Source: Ptychodera flava (taxonomy: Eukaryota > Hemichordata > Enteropneusta > Ptychoderidae). Taken from it: DNA of 64,000 bases. Positions 46,599 to 58,352 of the stretch are shown one piece after another; positions within the stretch are counted from its first letter, which is position 1; the number at the start of each line of letters is the position of its first letter. The stretch covers positions 20,095,599 through 20,159,598 of the forward strand of contig NC_091933.1 of the NCBI RefSeq assembly GCF_041260155.1, read 5' to 3'. A program made the position numbers and the translations under genes. A model generated the notes under the pieces. The model was not told where the DNA came from. It made no database searches and saw only the letters and a list, made by a program, of their open reading frames with translations.

Positions 46599-49556
46599 CT
46601 AGTCGTGGTTTAAAATCCAAGATTTAAGAGTTTGTTTAAACTGGTGTCTATTGTTTATATTTTTTATAGTAGCTGGTAAACTGTTCCAAAATTTGGCTCC
46701 GTGGTAACTAAATGAAAACTGGCCTAGACGCAGTGTTCTTTTTGGTACAATTAAGTGGATACTGGCTACAGATCTGGTATAATACTGGTGACTGATGTAG
46801 GAAAAGTAGTCTGAGAAATTGTGGGGGAGTCTGCCATACAAAAGATCATGAATAAAAATTCCTGTCTGGAAACAAAATTGTTCATAAATGTTCAACATAT
46901 TTAATTCTCTGAAAAGGGGTGCACTTGAGGCTTGCGGGGGATTGAACGTGATGATTCTAACAAGTTTTTTTAATAGCTTGTGAACAGGAAGAAGTGTGGA
47001 AGGGTAAGTACTACCCCAAACCTCGAGACAGTAAGAAATATGAGGTAAGATAAGGGAGTTGTACAAGCGAATAAGAATATGTTTTGGGACAAAATACCTG
47101 AGTTTAGAAAAGAGACCAATTTTAGGACTAATCTGGTTGCAAACTTTCTTAATGTGTGATTTCCAGGAAAGATGGTGGTCTATAGAACTCCAAGGTAACA
47201 TACATAATCTTCCTCTCTGATCTCACATGAGTGAATGTCAATAAAACCAGCTTTACTAAAGTGACGTTGATGGGGAGCAATGAGAACATAGTTTGTTTTA
47301 TCCTGATTAACTGTAAGTTTGTTGGCTTCACACCATTCTACAACATGTGAGAACTCATCATTTGCTTCAGTCATATCTACTATATTGTCTGGGAAAGCAT
47401 GAAAAAAGTTAGAGTCGTCAGCAAAAAGTTTTGATGAAAAGTAATGAGAGCAATCAGGTAAGTCGTTGATGTAAATAAGAAAAAGAATGGGACCTAGGAT
47501 TGAACCTTGAGGTACTCCATGTGTTATGGATTTGAGTGTTGAAGTATAATTTCCTGTACAAACATATTGTTTCCTTGAGGTCAGATAGCTTTTCAAACCA
47601 CTTCAGAGGGATACCTCTAACTCCATAACATGGCAATTTGTCTAATAAAATACTATGGTCGATGGTATCAAAGGCTTTAGTCAAATCAAGACAGATCCCC
47701 AGGAGAACATTTCCCTCATCAACATTGTGTAAAACTTCGTCAATAAGATTAATAAGAGCCAATTTTGTACTATAGGTTTTTCTGAAGCCATACTGTTGAG
47801 GGTAGATCAGAGAATGTTTATCAAGAAAAGCAACAAGCTGTTTACAAATTATGCGTTCAAAAATTTTACTTAGTTGGGGTAGGATGGAAATTGGGCGGTA
47901 GTTACTGAGGTAGTAGGGGGAGCCTTTTTTGAATATTGGAGTGATCTTAGCAATTTTAAGGGGATCAGGAAAAACACCATGTTGAAAAGATAAATTAATG
48001 ATATGACACAATGGTTTGGCAATAATGTGAGCCCCATCAAGTAGCAAGCGAGCTGGGATATTATCATGACCAGTTGATTTAGATGGATTAAGTGATAATA
48101 ATTCTTTAACAACATCTTGCTCTACAACAGGGTGAAGAAAAATATTTGTTGGCTGAGAGAGAGTAATGTACTTCTTGTGACTAATTCCTGAGTCTATGTT
48201 ATCTGCTAGTGTTTTACCAATGTTACAAAAGAAGTCGTTAAAATTCTCAACGATGGAAGATGGTTCTGTAACAGTATTTATGGCTGTACTACTATTATCA
48301 ATAATTATTTTGTTGGGAAGTTTAGTGTTTGTTTTCTCTGTTTTACCCAAGATATCATTAATCACTTTCCATGTCTTGGCAGAATCTGTCTGGCATTCAC
48401 TGAATTTATTACTGTAGTAAAGTTTCTTTGATTTCCTAAGGAGGGTGGTCAAAATGTTCCTGTAAGAGTTAAATTTTGCCCTGACTGCTAAATTGAAATT
48501 ACTTTTGACAAGTTTATGGTATAGCTTATATTTTGCCCTGATGGACTTTTTTAAACCTTGGGTGATCCAGGGCTTATCTTTGTTGTTCTTTTTATGTGAT
48601 GGGGTAACAAATGGAGCATGTTTAGAACAAACACTTTCAAGAATACTGGAAAAATTGTGGTAAGAATCGTTGACATCATTGTTGAGTAACACAGAATCCC
48701 AATTTGTACAAGCTAAGTCATTTTGAAAGGAGGCTACATTGTAATTTAAATAACTCCTGACTTTGATTGTGTTCTCTCTAGTGAAAGCACAATGGAGATT
48801 GCTGAATGTTGCAAAAATTGGTAGGTGATCGGATATATCAGCTGAAATTGTGCCAGAATTAATGAAATAGTTGCTGAAATTACAATAAATATGGTCTATT
48901 AAGGTTCTAGAGTGATCGGAAATACGTGTTGGAACAGTAATCAACTGTGTAAAATTACTGGCTGCAAGTGTATTGATAAAATTACATGTCTGGAGATTCT
49001 GTGAGTCAAGGTAATCTATGTTGAAGTCACCAACAAGAATACATTGGTATTTAGTTGACTTAACTTTGTGAAGGGCTTGTTCAATGCCTTCAGTAAACAG
49101 ATCAATCGATGTCCCAGGTTTTCTGTAAACTATTCCGATGAGTAAGGTTTCCTGGCCAGTATGAAGTTTGATCCAGAGAGTTTCACTATGCGCTACAGTT
49201 ATGTCTTCAATGATCTCAAAGTTAATGGAAGTGTTAATGTATGCTCCAACGCCACCTCCTTGTTGACCCGACTGTCTTTGATGTAGAATTAGTTGATAGC
49301 CTGGAATACTGTGCAATGAAGGGTTTCCTACTTGCCAAACTTCAGACATTGCGATGACATGGAGTGGTACGTGTTCAATACTATCCTTAAGTAGCATAAG
49401 GTCTTCAATGTGCTTGCTGAGAGAGCGAATATTGATATGTAGTAAGTTGAATGAGGCACGGGAAGAGTTCTTACAATGAAATTCATTCAGTTCATCGACT
49501 GTCAGTGTATTACAAGTGGACTTACAAACTCTGTCGTCGGATGGTGAAGGATCCAT
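46599..49556 (-). CDS. LINE ORF2: endonuclease and reverse transcriptase (two frameshifts)
   Basis: Starts with ATG at 49556. The N-terminal 250 residues form an exonuclease-endonuclease-phosphatase nuclease: INIRSL (41-46), SEVW (71-74), GDFN (176-179) and ISDHLP (241-246). The reverse transcriptase follows with [43 protein letters not shown] and the catalytic FADD. The C-terminal part ends ...KFWNSLP...SWILNHD, common in CR1/L2-group LINEs. An extra A near 47590 (AAAAGCTATCTG) and one missing base near 47186 break the frame; reading otherwise continues to the stop at 46599. It would act in target-primed reverse transcription. Confidence 0.85.
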
Positions 49557-49596
49557 AAGTTATGCAGGACTTTTAATGTTGTAAAATACTGACTCA

Positions 49597-50488
49597 CTAT
49601 TGTATGCGTTGAACATCTTCGATGGACTTGATGCACACATGTCTCAGACCTTTGTCTTTTCTGACGAAGATATTCCCGTTCTGTGTCCATACATATTTCC
49701 ATCCAATTTCCTTGAGTTTCTTCCTACTTTCGTAGAAGAGTTGTTTGTTCTTGGCAGTTAACTGTTCATTGATATAGATTTGGTTATGTTCACCTTTTTC
49801 ACCAACGATATCTATGTCTCTGCTACTTTTGTTTCTAAGTTGTTTTTTGGCTTCGTACAGTTTGTTTCGAAGATTTCTCCTCGTAAAGCGGACGATTATT
49901 GGGGGTGGGTGTGCTTGTTGCTTATTTGGTAAACGATGGCTCACATCGATATCCGTTTTTTCGATGGTTACTCCCGCTGCTGCGGCGACCTTGGCGACTA
50001 TTTGGTCAGTATCTTCGTCCCTCCTTACAGGTATCCCGTGTATTTCAAGATTATTACGACGCGTATATTGTTGAAGGTCATGAATTTCTCTTTCGGCTGT
50101 TGTTAATTTCTGCTGCGTCACAGACAATTGTTCTTTCAGTTCTTTGTTCTCCTTGTTAATCTTGTCGACTTCTTTCCTGTTTTTCCTCGAAATATGAGTT
50201 CATATATTGCACCGATGTTTGTAGTACATCTAACTTGCCTTCTATATTAGCTAGGTGTTCCACTTTTACCGTAAGGTTGATTAGAGTTGTCTGGATACTG
50301 GCAAGTTGAGCTGTGAATTCCGTCGTGTTGCCTGTGTCAATGTTGGCGGCCATGTTGGTTTCAGGCTGCGTTCCTTCACGACGAGGGAAACGTTTCTGCT
50401 CACATATTCTACACAGGTCCAAGTCGCCTTGACACAAACGTACCTTTCTAGTAGTTCCACAGTCATTACACTTGAGGTTGTTTGGCAT
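49597..50488 (-). CDS. LINE ORF1: nucleic-acid-binding protein (one frameshift)
   Basis: The likely start is the ATG at 50488 (MPNNLKCNDC); upstream codons in the same frame belong to the leader. The N terminus has CxxC...C...CxxC (CNDC, CQGDLDLCRIC), which is zinc-finger-like. A predicted coiled coil follows (EGKLDVLQ... into KINKENKELKEQL), then an RRM-like part with RRNNLEIHGIP. One A is missing in the run at about 50180-50184, which separates the first 110 or so codons from the rest. It ends about 40 bp before ORF2. In related LINEs ORF1 binds the element's RNA. Confidence 0.75.
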
Positions 50489-50586
50489 AGTGGTGAGAAA
50501 TTTTCCAGATTTACCAGTGCAAAACGCACTTTTTTGGGAGCTGATGTACCACGGAACGACCGTACGTGAAGCGCCCTCTCTATCTC

Positions 50587-51004
50587 TCAAAAAATCGTAT
50601 TTTCTAAAAACGCTCATCCTATTGCCTTGAAAACTTGTATGTATGATCCGAGGGTTTGCCTTTGTCAGATTCGTTCAAATTGTGGTGAAATTTTCATATT
50701 TATTTTTTGGGGCAATTTTTCCCACTTTTTTGTCAAAAAATCGTTTTCTCTAAAAGTATTTGTTGGATTGCTTTAAAACATCATGGTCTTGATCCTAGGG
50801 TTGTTTTCTGTCAGATATGTAAAAGTCATTATAAGATGGAGCATTTCATATTGCTTGGGGATAAGATTAATTTGGACTTACAATGGAATTTTCTTATTAA
50901 TCAACCTGTAAGAATGCAATTTCATGTGGGTACTAGTACTGAGTATTTCTGTAAAATGGGAGCACAGTGTCATTGACACTATTTTTATACTACACTGACC
51001 CTTT
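50587..51004 (+). mobile_element. Type II core, right part, before exon copy 14
   Basis: Completes the interrupted core: second 142-bp motif, hairpin AGTGTCATTGACACT (about 50965-50979) and CTGAC. Several private substitutions (TAAGAATGCAATTTCATG) mark it as the most diverged pre-exon module. Confidence 0.75.
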
Positions 51005-51012
51005 ATTTGAAG

Positions 51013-51579
51013 GTAATTTCAACTGGATCAACAACATTTGTTCCTGGCCAAACAACTCAGCAAGAGAAAACAAGTACAGCAGTGGACCTGACTACAATGC
51101 ATGCAACTTCACAACAGTCAACGGGAGCTCCCTTCGTTGGAGGCGATGTGTCTGTAGGAACAGCAGACAAAACAACTGCTAGAGAATCCCCTATACCATC
51201 AACAGCACAGGTTTCTAGCGAGCCTACAGATGCTGCAACTACTGCAGCAGCACCAGTGCAGGTCACTCTAAAGCAGACTACTCAGGCCACAAGAGCATCT
51301 ACTGCTGCAGCAAGCATCAGCCAGCCATCAACTGCGGCTAAGGAGACGCAACAACCGACAACCAGACAACAGACTACAGCTGAGAGGGAAACGAGCAGCC
51401 ACGCTGTCTCAACTAAGCCTGTGATGCTGGTGACGTCAGGTGAAACAACTGCCAAGGAGGAGGAAAAGACTACATCTGTAGCCAAACAAACCACTCTGGT
51501 GAGAAACGTATCATCCGTGGCTGTGACTACTGTGAAAGTAACAACGGAAACACCAGAAACAACTGCTGTTCCTGAAAAG
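51013..51579 (+). CDS. Mucin-like repeat exon, copy 14 (intact, last copy)
   Basis: Open 567-bp exon beginning GTA ATT TCA and ending CCT GAA AAG before GTAAAT. It mixes A-type (SSVAVTTVKV, VPEK) and B-type (VTLKQ, VMLVTSG) residues and has private changes (DLTTMHATS, APFVGG, VGTADKTT, EKTTSV). EKTTSV removes the NTS sequon, so only NVS remains. It is the copy nearest the unique 3' exons and could be close to the ancestral single exon. Confidence 0.8.
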
Positions 51580-52046
51580 GTAAATGTTTATGCACTATTT
51601 CCAATTACTGTAATGTGGACTTCCGAGGCATTGTGTAGATGTAAAACACATAATGGCAGATTGTTTATACACACAGCAGTTTAACAATTAACACAATTTG
51701 TTCTGATATTACACTGACCCTTTATTTGAAGGAAATTTCTTAACAAACTTTCGATGCTGTTTATCAATCACTCTCACAGCCTCAGTATGTATTATCTTGA
51801 TCACTTCTAACAATAATGGCAAGTTAGCAATTGAATTCTGACGTTGAATTCTCACGTTGAATTCTCACGTCTCAAAACTGATATTTAATCAGGTCAAAGT
51901 ATGACAAAGATGGGTATTGTGTCTTCATTTGAGGAAAAAAATCATTTTTTTAGGGTATGCACAGAAAATTTTGTAATGGTAACCTGTACCTTGCGTATTT
52001 ACAATTTCCTTTTCAATACTTGAATTGATCTTGTTATCATCTCCAG
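51580..52046 (+). other. Intron with a vestigial acceptor and exon start
   Basis: After the usual exon flank, a second pre-exon flank (ATATTACACTGACCC TTTATTTGAAG) appears at about 51705-51731, followed by GAAATTTCTTAACAAAC, which resembles the first bases of the exon (GTAATTTCAACTGG) and then diverges. It is probably the stump of a deleted exon copy. The rest is unique intron. Confidence 0.55.
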
Positions 52047-52148
52047 ACAGCAGAATCGGCATTTTTACCAGCTAATGCTGTGGATCCAAAAGCTTTGACA
52101 AAGGAGCAGAATGAAGCTGTTGTCACCGTTACACTGGCAGACATGCTG
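52047..52148 (+). CDS. Downstream exon 15 (34 codons)
   Basis: Bounded by ATCTCCAG on the left and, on the right, by CTG followed by GCAAGT, a plausible GC donor. It is phase 0 at both ends and therefore compatible with the mucin exons before it and exon 16 after it. The peptide (TAESAFLPANAVDPKAL..., ending VVTVTLADML) is not mucin-like. VVTVTL looks like a beta strand leading into a folded domain. The alternative donor GTAGAG at about 52176 is also phase 0, and would add nine codons. Family not recognised. Confidence 0.6.
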
Positions 52149-53086
52149 GCAAGTAGCTTTTGTAAACCTTTTGTAGAGATTTACAACTTGTCAATACCAT
52201 TTCCTGAGCATGCTTAGTAAATCCCCATATGGCATTCATTATTCGGTGGTCTTGCATCCAGTGCCATTGTTAAGATTGGTTCTAGCCTGGAGTGACATAT
52301 CATGTTTCATGCATTTGTTTTATGTCATAAAATGATACTGCAGTGTTGTTGGCTGCAAGATTTACAAAAACAAGGGGCAGCCACCCTGCTGATTTGAAAA
52401 ATAATGACCAAATGGTTTTTTGAATGTGTCAATATGGTACTCTAACATTCAGAACAAAATTTTAATTCCAAGGAGTAAGTGATATCAGTTACAATTATTT
52501 TATCTTTTACAATTGCGCTCCTATGGGTTGAAATTTCCCCTTCCTCATCACAAAAGCATTCCACTTCTGGCTTCCCGTAAAAAGATATTCCCGACTGCCC
52601 TCTCTCAGTTAAAAAGCTTCCTTACTGCCTTCTCTGGCTGATAGGCCTTTGCTCTTCCAGTGTGTTAATTTTTGAAAACCACGATATCATACTCCCACCC
52701 TCCCCTCTTGGCTTCTTTGCCTGTTGCCCACAGTGCAAAAGATTGAATTTTCTGAATAATGAGAAAATATTGCCTACATGCCCATACAGAAATCACTCGC
52801 AAATATCATTTGTTTCTTGACTGCCATTGAAAATAAAAAGTGCATAATGTATCGGTCTACTAGTCATCCACTCATAATGGTCAGTATTTATTGAACATGC
52901 TCTGCTATTAATTCTTCATGGATACATATATGTTATTCACCTGGCCATATTGATAGTATATATACTTTACAAAAATGGGCCAACTTTTACAGTAATTCAG
53001 GATAGTTTTCTAGATATCTTGAGGTATGAATTAGAAAAAAGAAATTTTCATCCATAAAATGTTTGTATCTTTTCTTAAATATGTAG
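52149..53086 (+). other. Intron 15, nothing recognised
   Basis: Unique AT-rich intron of about 0.94 kb, possibly GC-AG. No repeat module or conserved ORF is seen. Confidence 0.5.
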
Positions 53087-53333
53087 CCAGAGAAATGGAA
53101 CAGTGAAACATGGGAACAACTCAAGAGTATGATTAAAAAATGGATACAGGAATGGATGGAGAAACAGAAGGGGCGAAAACGACGAGACGTCACTGATCAA
53201 TCGAGTGTATCACCTGGATCATCAGCACCAACAACTTCTAGTTCTGCTGAACCTGACGTGAAAATGGTTGGCAGTCTTTCTGAAGACAAGGATAGCAATT
53301 TTCACATTGCTCTTTTAGCAGAGGATGGTAAAG
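53087..53333 (+). CDS. Downstream exon 16 (helix, dibasic site, strand)
   Basis: Acceptor AATATGTAG, donor AAAG then GTGAGT; 247 bp, starting in phase 0 and ending in phase 1. The peptide starts PEKWNSETWEQLKSMI and forms a long amphipathic, Trp-containing helix, followed by KGRKRR (a furin-like site), a Ser/Thr-rich loop and VKMVGSL...FHIALLAEDGKG, which suggests strands. Strand (exon 15), helix, cleavable loop, strand is reminiscent of a SEA-type module, but no GSVVV-like motif is present, so this is only a structural analogy. Confidence 0.65.
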
Positions 53334-54475
53334 GTGAGTAAAAAAACATAGATTTCTTGGCATCTGATGGATATTTGGACAGTTAACAAGGCTTCATTTC
53401 TAGATGATTTCCTCGGTTTCTATTATCGAAATAAGGGTAAAGTAATTAAAGTCATTGTTGTATGGCCCTGCATGCTTCGTTTTTTTAGGTTTTCATGAAA
53501 AAAAGACTGTGACTTTAAATAGACTTCACCTTGTAGCTTTTTTCCAGCAAATCTTTTTGTTTAGAAATTTTCGTAAACTATAATACTTAAAAAGCCTGCA
53601 TGCTTGCAGAATGTCACATATGGTAGTGTATATCGAGAAGGTGAAAACGAAGTTTCTTCTTTACCCATGGAATGAACACTCATATTACATGGAAACAATC
53701 GTTGCAAGTAGGAAACAATCATTGCAAGTTCAGCAGTGTAACGATTCAGAAATACCATTGCCCTCAAAGTAACAAAGCCTTCCATTTCAAACCAGTCCTA
53801 ATATTCACTGAATCTTACCCTTATATGGGATTGAGGTTTGGAGTGAATGGAAATGGTGTGACAAATGTTAATTTCACAACATATATACCTCAAAACGTCA
53901 AGAAATTCTTTCTATTTGGTCTCATAGGCAGAAGTAATGAAGGTATAAGGTAATCTTTTTTTCATAAATCTGAATTGAAGTAATATTATCAGGGTCGTAT
54001 TGTCCATCAGGATATGTGCTGGAAATAGCAAGAATGACATGATTGATATTAAATGTCATATTAAGATTTATTTCAGAAACAGTAGAAGAGATCAGACCTA
54101 AATTTCGTATCAGAGCTGCTATTTCTAGAAAAGCTGTCAAGAGATTTTTACCTGTTTAATACGGGAGTCTTGAAGCAGGGAAGTGGAAGGGCAATAGTTC
54201 ACAAGATTAAAACTGTGCTGTGACGTTTTGGTCACCCATTACAAAATGTTGTACATAACAGTATGTGCCTGTACCATGTATTCGTTTCTGAGTGTACCAT
54301 CGCCGTAATGAAACAATTTGGCTCAATGCTAGCATCTTGCAACACAACATGCTACTGGGAGAACCATTTGATTTCGGGGGGGGAGGATATGGAGCAAGTG
54401 GGTATGGGATCATTGTTTTTCCTGTCAGAGTGACAGCAATTGTTTTTCTACTCTTAGACCTGTATCAATGTTTTA
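53334..54475 (+). other. Intron 16, left part
   Basis: Unique intron. A 93-codon ORF at 53672-53953 looks coding-like in places (ESYPYMGLRFGVNGNGV) and ends next to an AAG/GTAATC donor-like site. Its possible acceptors are phase 0 or 2, which do not join exon 16 (phase 1). No function is assigned. Confidence 0.4.
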
Positions 54476-54547
54476 TTAGCTCCAATTTGCCATACATATG
54501 TGGCAACTGGGAGGTTATATGGTTGAAAACAGTCTATATGTGAGGTC

Positions 54548-54580
<33 letters not shown>

Positions 54581-55440
54581 ATGTATGTATGTATGTATGT
54601 ATGTATGTATGTATGTATGTAGATATGTATGTATGCATGTATGCATGTATGTATGTATGTATGTATGTATGTAGGTGGGGATGTCTGGCCGGCCAACACA
54701 AAAACTCACAAACCACTGCACGTATTAAGCTGATTTTTGGTGTAGTGATGCCATATATGGTCTTGATCTGCCGTTGCTAAAATGAACTCGTTAATCTCAT
54801 GGACATGCAAATGAGGTAAAAAAAATGAGTGAAAATGGTCAAAAATCAATAACTGAGGAACTACTAATCTGACCATTGTCATATTTGGTTCTTAGGAACC
54901 TAAGGCTCAACTCATTTAAACATATAGATTTGATGTCATTATATCATGCTTTCTTACTCATTTAAACATATAGATTTGATGTCATTATTTGATGCTTTAT
55001 ATTATTTATATCAATTTTTTTTGCCAATTTAGTAAAAAATCTTTTTCTCTTAAACCAATGGTCGGATCGCTTTAAAATGTGACGTGCATGTGCCTTGTGA
55101 TAACTTAAACTAGAATTCATCAAAATTATGGCAAAATTGGCATATTTGTATTTTTGGGCAATTTTTCCCATTTTTGGTCAAAAAAAATCTTCTTTGAAAC
55201 TGTGTATGCCATTACTTTCTTATTGGGTGCGCAGGTTCCTATGAGTGACCTGACGATGACTCGGTGAACTACAGGCAAAATTTGCAAAATTTGTGGTATT
55301 ATTTGTCATGCTTTCAAATTTGGTACACAGGTGAAATGTAGTAGGTCAATCATTTAAAGTCAGGTACTGTCAGTGTGAATGAGCAGATTATGATTGTACT
55401 GTTCCAGGCTGAGGTGTTATTTATAGGAATGATGCAATGA
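54476..55440 (+). mobile_element. Solo type I element in intron 16
   Basis: A stand-alone type I module with a good palindrome (54480-54513), microsatellite at about 54549-54675 and full core, ending at GAATGATGCAATGA. Flanks are unrelated to any exon module, so the element can exist separately from the exon array. It contains a direct duplication of about 45 bp (54915-54996) in the core. Confidence 0.7.
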
Positions 55441-57489
55441 ATCCCTGGAGACTAGCTCTTATTTCAAGTTGATGTGGTCACCAAACTGCAGGACTGCATA
55501 TATGCTGTTGACATAATTTGTAACAGTTAAACTACTGACTTTAAATTCAAACCTGCGTGGCATACACTTCAGGAATATTTCCCACCTTTTGTTCACATTA
55601 GCATAATAGACTTAGTAAACATGACCAATGTAAACATTAACCAAGTTTTTATCCATCAGAAGGCGCGGGGGCGGGGGTGGGTCCCAGGATCTTTTCTGGC
55701 ACCAATCAAATGTTAGGCCAGTGGTTTGAAATAAAGTGATTTTTAGAGGCAGATGTGCAAATAATTTAAGAACACGTGGCTGTGATGTACCTTGCACATA
55801 CCTGGTATATGGTAGCTTCTAATCAATATTCATTTGTGATAACCATCACTTTCTGCTTCTCAAGGTTCATTCAGTGTTTTGTAGTACCCTCTCTCTATGA
55901 GATACAGCTGTTAAATCTTGAAGCTCTGAACGTTTCCTACATTTCTCAGAGATAATTGCAAGTCATAAGAAGATGTCAGATAGATATATAGAACTGACCA
56001 AAGTTAATTGAGAATGATATCAAGTTCAATACTTGTTTGAAAAAAGGGACATTGACAAGCCTTTAATCTTGATAATGAAAATAGACTTGCAATTAAACTT
56101 TGATGTCATGCTGTAATCAACATTTTGACCCATATACTCACAGTTCATCAAGTTGGCCTGAAAGTAAAATTATGATTGGGGTTGACCTTTTAAGTTTGTC
56201 TTTGCAAGTACCTGTACAAAGATATATTACAGAATTGAGTATTGTCGTTGAAGTTTGATTATTTTCCATACAGAGTTCAGTTCTGCTTAAAACAGGTTAT
56301 AGTCCACCAAGAGATAAACCCATTTTAATACTCAAAATGCTGAATGTTTAAGAGTTTAAACAGGCCATTAAGTGGTCACTTGTAGCAGTACATGGAAAGT
56401 AGCCCAAGGAACTTTAAATTCCATGTTTCTCAAAATATCACTATACAAATGTGATTTTTTTATCTGAGCTGAAACTCCCAACAGCTTCAGTTTTGTGCTA
56501 CATTATGTCTTTCCCATTTGCCCTAGCGATTCCATTGACTTGAACAAATATTTCTTAAGTCAAGATAAGTAAATATAGTGCATACAAATTAACATAGAGC
56601 TGCAGCGCTGGTTCTTTGAAAGGAATGTGGTAATCAGAAGGGAGATGAGAGGTGAAATTGGTTGCCATGGAGACTTGTTTAAGTCTTATCATGGGATATT
56701 GACCAGAGGATATTTTAAGCGAGTTGATAAACTAAATGTGGATTACATGATGTTAAATCCCTGGCTTGCCAGTCAAGGTCAAATAGCAAATTCTTGGACT
56801 GTGGTTTAATCAAATGTTAGTATGGCTAGTCTAGTCTGAGTATTCCCTGTCTCTACTTCCACGCTGTATTAAGTGACAAAGTGTTACCAAATAATGTAGT
56901 TTTGTGTTCGTAATGAAGTTTTGGGGGAATTTTTTCATATTTCTGTATATTCCCTGCATCCAAAGAATTTGTTGAACTATATAGTCTAATAGTTCATTAT
57001 GTGGTTTTGTAGTTACTTTTTGACAATGTGTCGTGGACTGAAACACCTAAAGTTTTCACAGTGTTTTGTAAGTGTATGAATTAAATTTATCATTTCCAAT
57101 AAGAAAGTTCCGAATGAGTAAAATTAATTATATGCCAATGAAACTGAGAATCGGATTTTATCAAAAGAAAACTAAACACCTATGAACACTTTATTTTGTG
57201 TGTTCTTAAGCTGTCATTTACAGTCCCCTTGCTCTTGATGGTTCACACTATCAGATGTTAGTGCAGTGGGATGCCTTTCATGAACTATAAATATCTTTCT
57301 CAATTAACAGCAGTTTGTAACTTCCCATTACTGCTCCAAGGTAACACTCAATAGGCCTTGTACTAACAAGTTCCATCAAGAAAAGCAAGTCAGTTTTATC
57401 AGTTCAAAATAATTTGAAATTTTTAAGAGATAGATGTAATTAGCAGTATTTTTAAATAAAACTTTGTTTTTATAATATACAGTATATGC
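55441..57489 (+). other. Intron 16, middle part, nothing recognised
   Basis: Two kilobases of unique AT-rich DNA with only short, unsupported ORFs. Confidence 0.5.
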
Positions 57490-57690
57490 ATGGAAATATA
57501 ATTTTTACTATAACCCGAACGGGATTCGAACACCCACACACTCAAGGCTTCATCGCCTAGCTGCTAGGCCTCACACAAAACCAGTCGGCTACCGTTTCCA
57601 ACCCAAAAGGGTTGGTCACAGCAACCGACTTAGATGTTACAATCCTGTGCCCGACCGAGAAACACAGTGTGCATGAAGCAGACGACACAA
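57490..57690 (-). mobile_element. tRNA-derived SINE-like copy 3
   Basis: Minus-strand A box TAGCCGACTGG (57581-57591) and B box GTGTTCGAATCCCG (about 57519-57533), with the same order and spacing as the two copies at 21343-21911 and a related flank (GATGTTACAATCCTG...GACCGAGA). It is older and more diverged. Confidence 0.55.
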
Positions 57691-58079
57691 AGACATATTA
57701 CAAACACACATATAGTAAATAAAACCAGAAATATTGAATACGGATGTCAGAAATTGTCCCTTCCGATTTTAGTATTATGTAGTGTAAAATGTGACACATT
57801 AATTTTCAAAATTTACAAAAGTGTGGTTCATCTAGAATAAACTGGACTTGTATCAAAAGTAATAATGTACAGGACTGCATGTACTGCAGGTATATTTATG
57901 AATTTGACTTTAAAATCTGTTTTCAAATTTGGATAGCAGTTTCAGATGTAAATAGACAAATATTAACATGGAAATAGAAAGCAAACGTTATCAATGAAGT
58001 AAAAGATCAAGTTTGTTTATGTTTGATAATGCAAGGAAAGATATGTAATTATAGATGTTAGTTTCTTCTCTGTCTGCAG
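57691..58079 (+). other. Intron 16, right part
   Basis: Unique AT-rich intron leading to the acceptor of exon 17. Nothing else seen. Confidence 0.45.
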
Positions 58080-58171
58080 ACATAAAGAAACTAATCCTAC
58101 AACACATCCAAATTTTACAACATGGTATGACTCAGCTTGAAGAGATTTTCTCAATCTATTTGAAACAATAA
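58080..58171 (+). CDS. Downstream exon 17 (possible terminal exon)
   Basis: Preceded by CTTCTCTGTCTGCAG, a strong pyrimidine-rich acceptor. It continues from phase 1 (G + AC) to give DIKKLILQHIQILQHGMTQLEEIF then SIYLKQ and TAA at 58169-58171, an amphipathic helix. It may instead be a 45-bp exon ending at CATG before GTATGA (58124), also consistent with phase 1. No clear polyadenylation signal follows within 200 bp, so the gene may continue to the right. Confidence 0.45.
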
Positions 58172-58352
58172 GATGTAAACATACTCTATGAGTAATTTAA
58201 AAGCTTTTAGCTACTAAGGACGAAGTCATTGCAATTTCCTGTGTTCTAAATAACACTGCCAGGGTGTTGCATGGTGAAAGTGATCGCATTTATTCTTTTA
58301 TTCCAACACATGTCTAGGTTTCATTGAACAGTTGTTAGGATGCTGTTTTTAC
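58172..58352 (+). other. Unique sequence after exon 17
   Basis: Short unique stretch between the putative terminal exon and the composite repeat. No polyadenylation signal recognised. Confidence 0.4.

Larger units (their letters stand above)
46174..50586 (-). mobile_element. Nearly full-length CR1/L2-like LINE
   Basis: A 4.4-kb non-LTR retrotransposon inserted in the type II core and flanked by a short target duplication TCAA (46170-46173 and 50587-50590). From its 5' end on the minus strand it has about 100 bp of leader, ORF1 (zinc-finger-like, coiled coil, RRM-like), ORF2 (endonuclease and reverse transcriptase), about 425 bp of 3' untranslated region and an (ATGA)n tail at 46184-46206. 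Three single-base frameshifts and otherwise good conservation indicate a young but inactive (or imperfectly sequenced) copy. The subclade (L2, Rex1, Daphne or Crack) is not settled. Confidence 0.88.

Noticed and set aside
53672-53953. ORF of 93 codons as an additional exon
   Set aside because: Available acceptors give phase 0 or 2, which does not connect to exon 16 (phase 1) or 17, and no family is recognised.
54477-54513. Helitron-type CTRR terminus next to the palindrome
   Set aside because: On the minus strand GGAGCTAA follows the stem in some copies, but others read CTAT or GTAA, so a fixed CTRR end is not supported.
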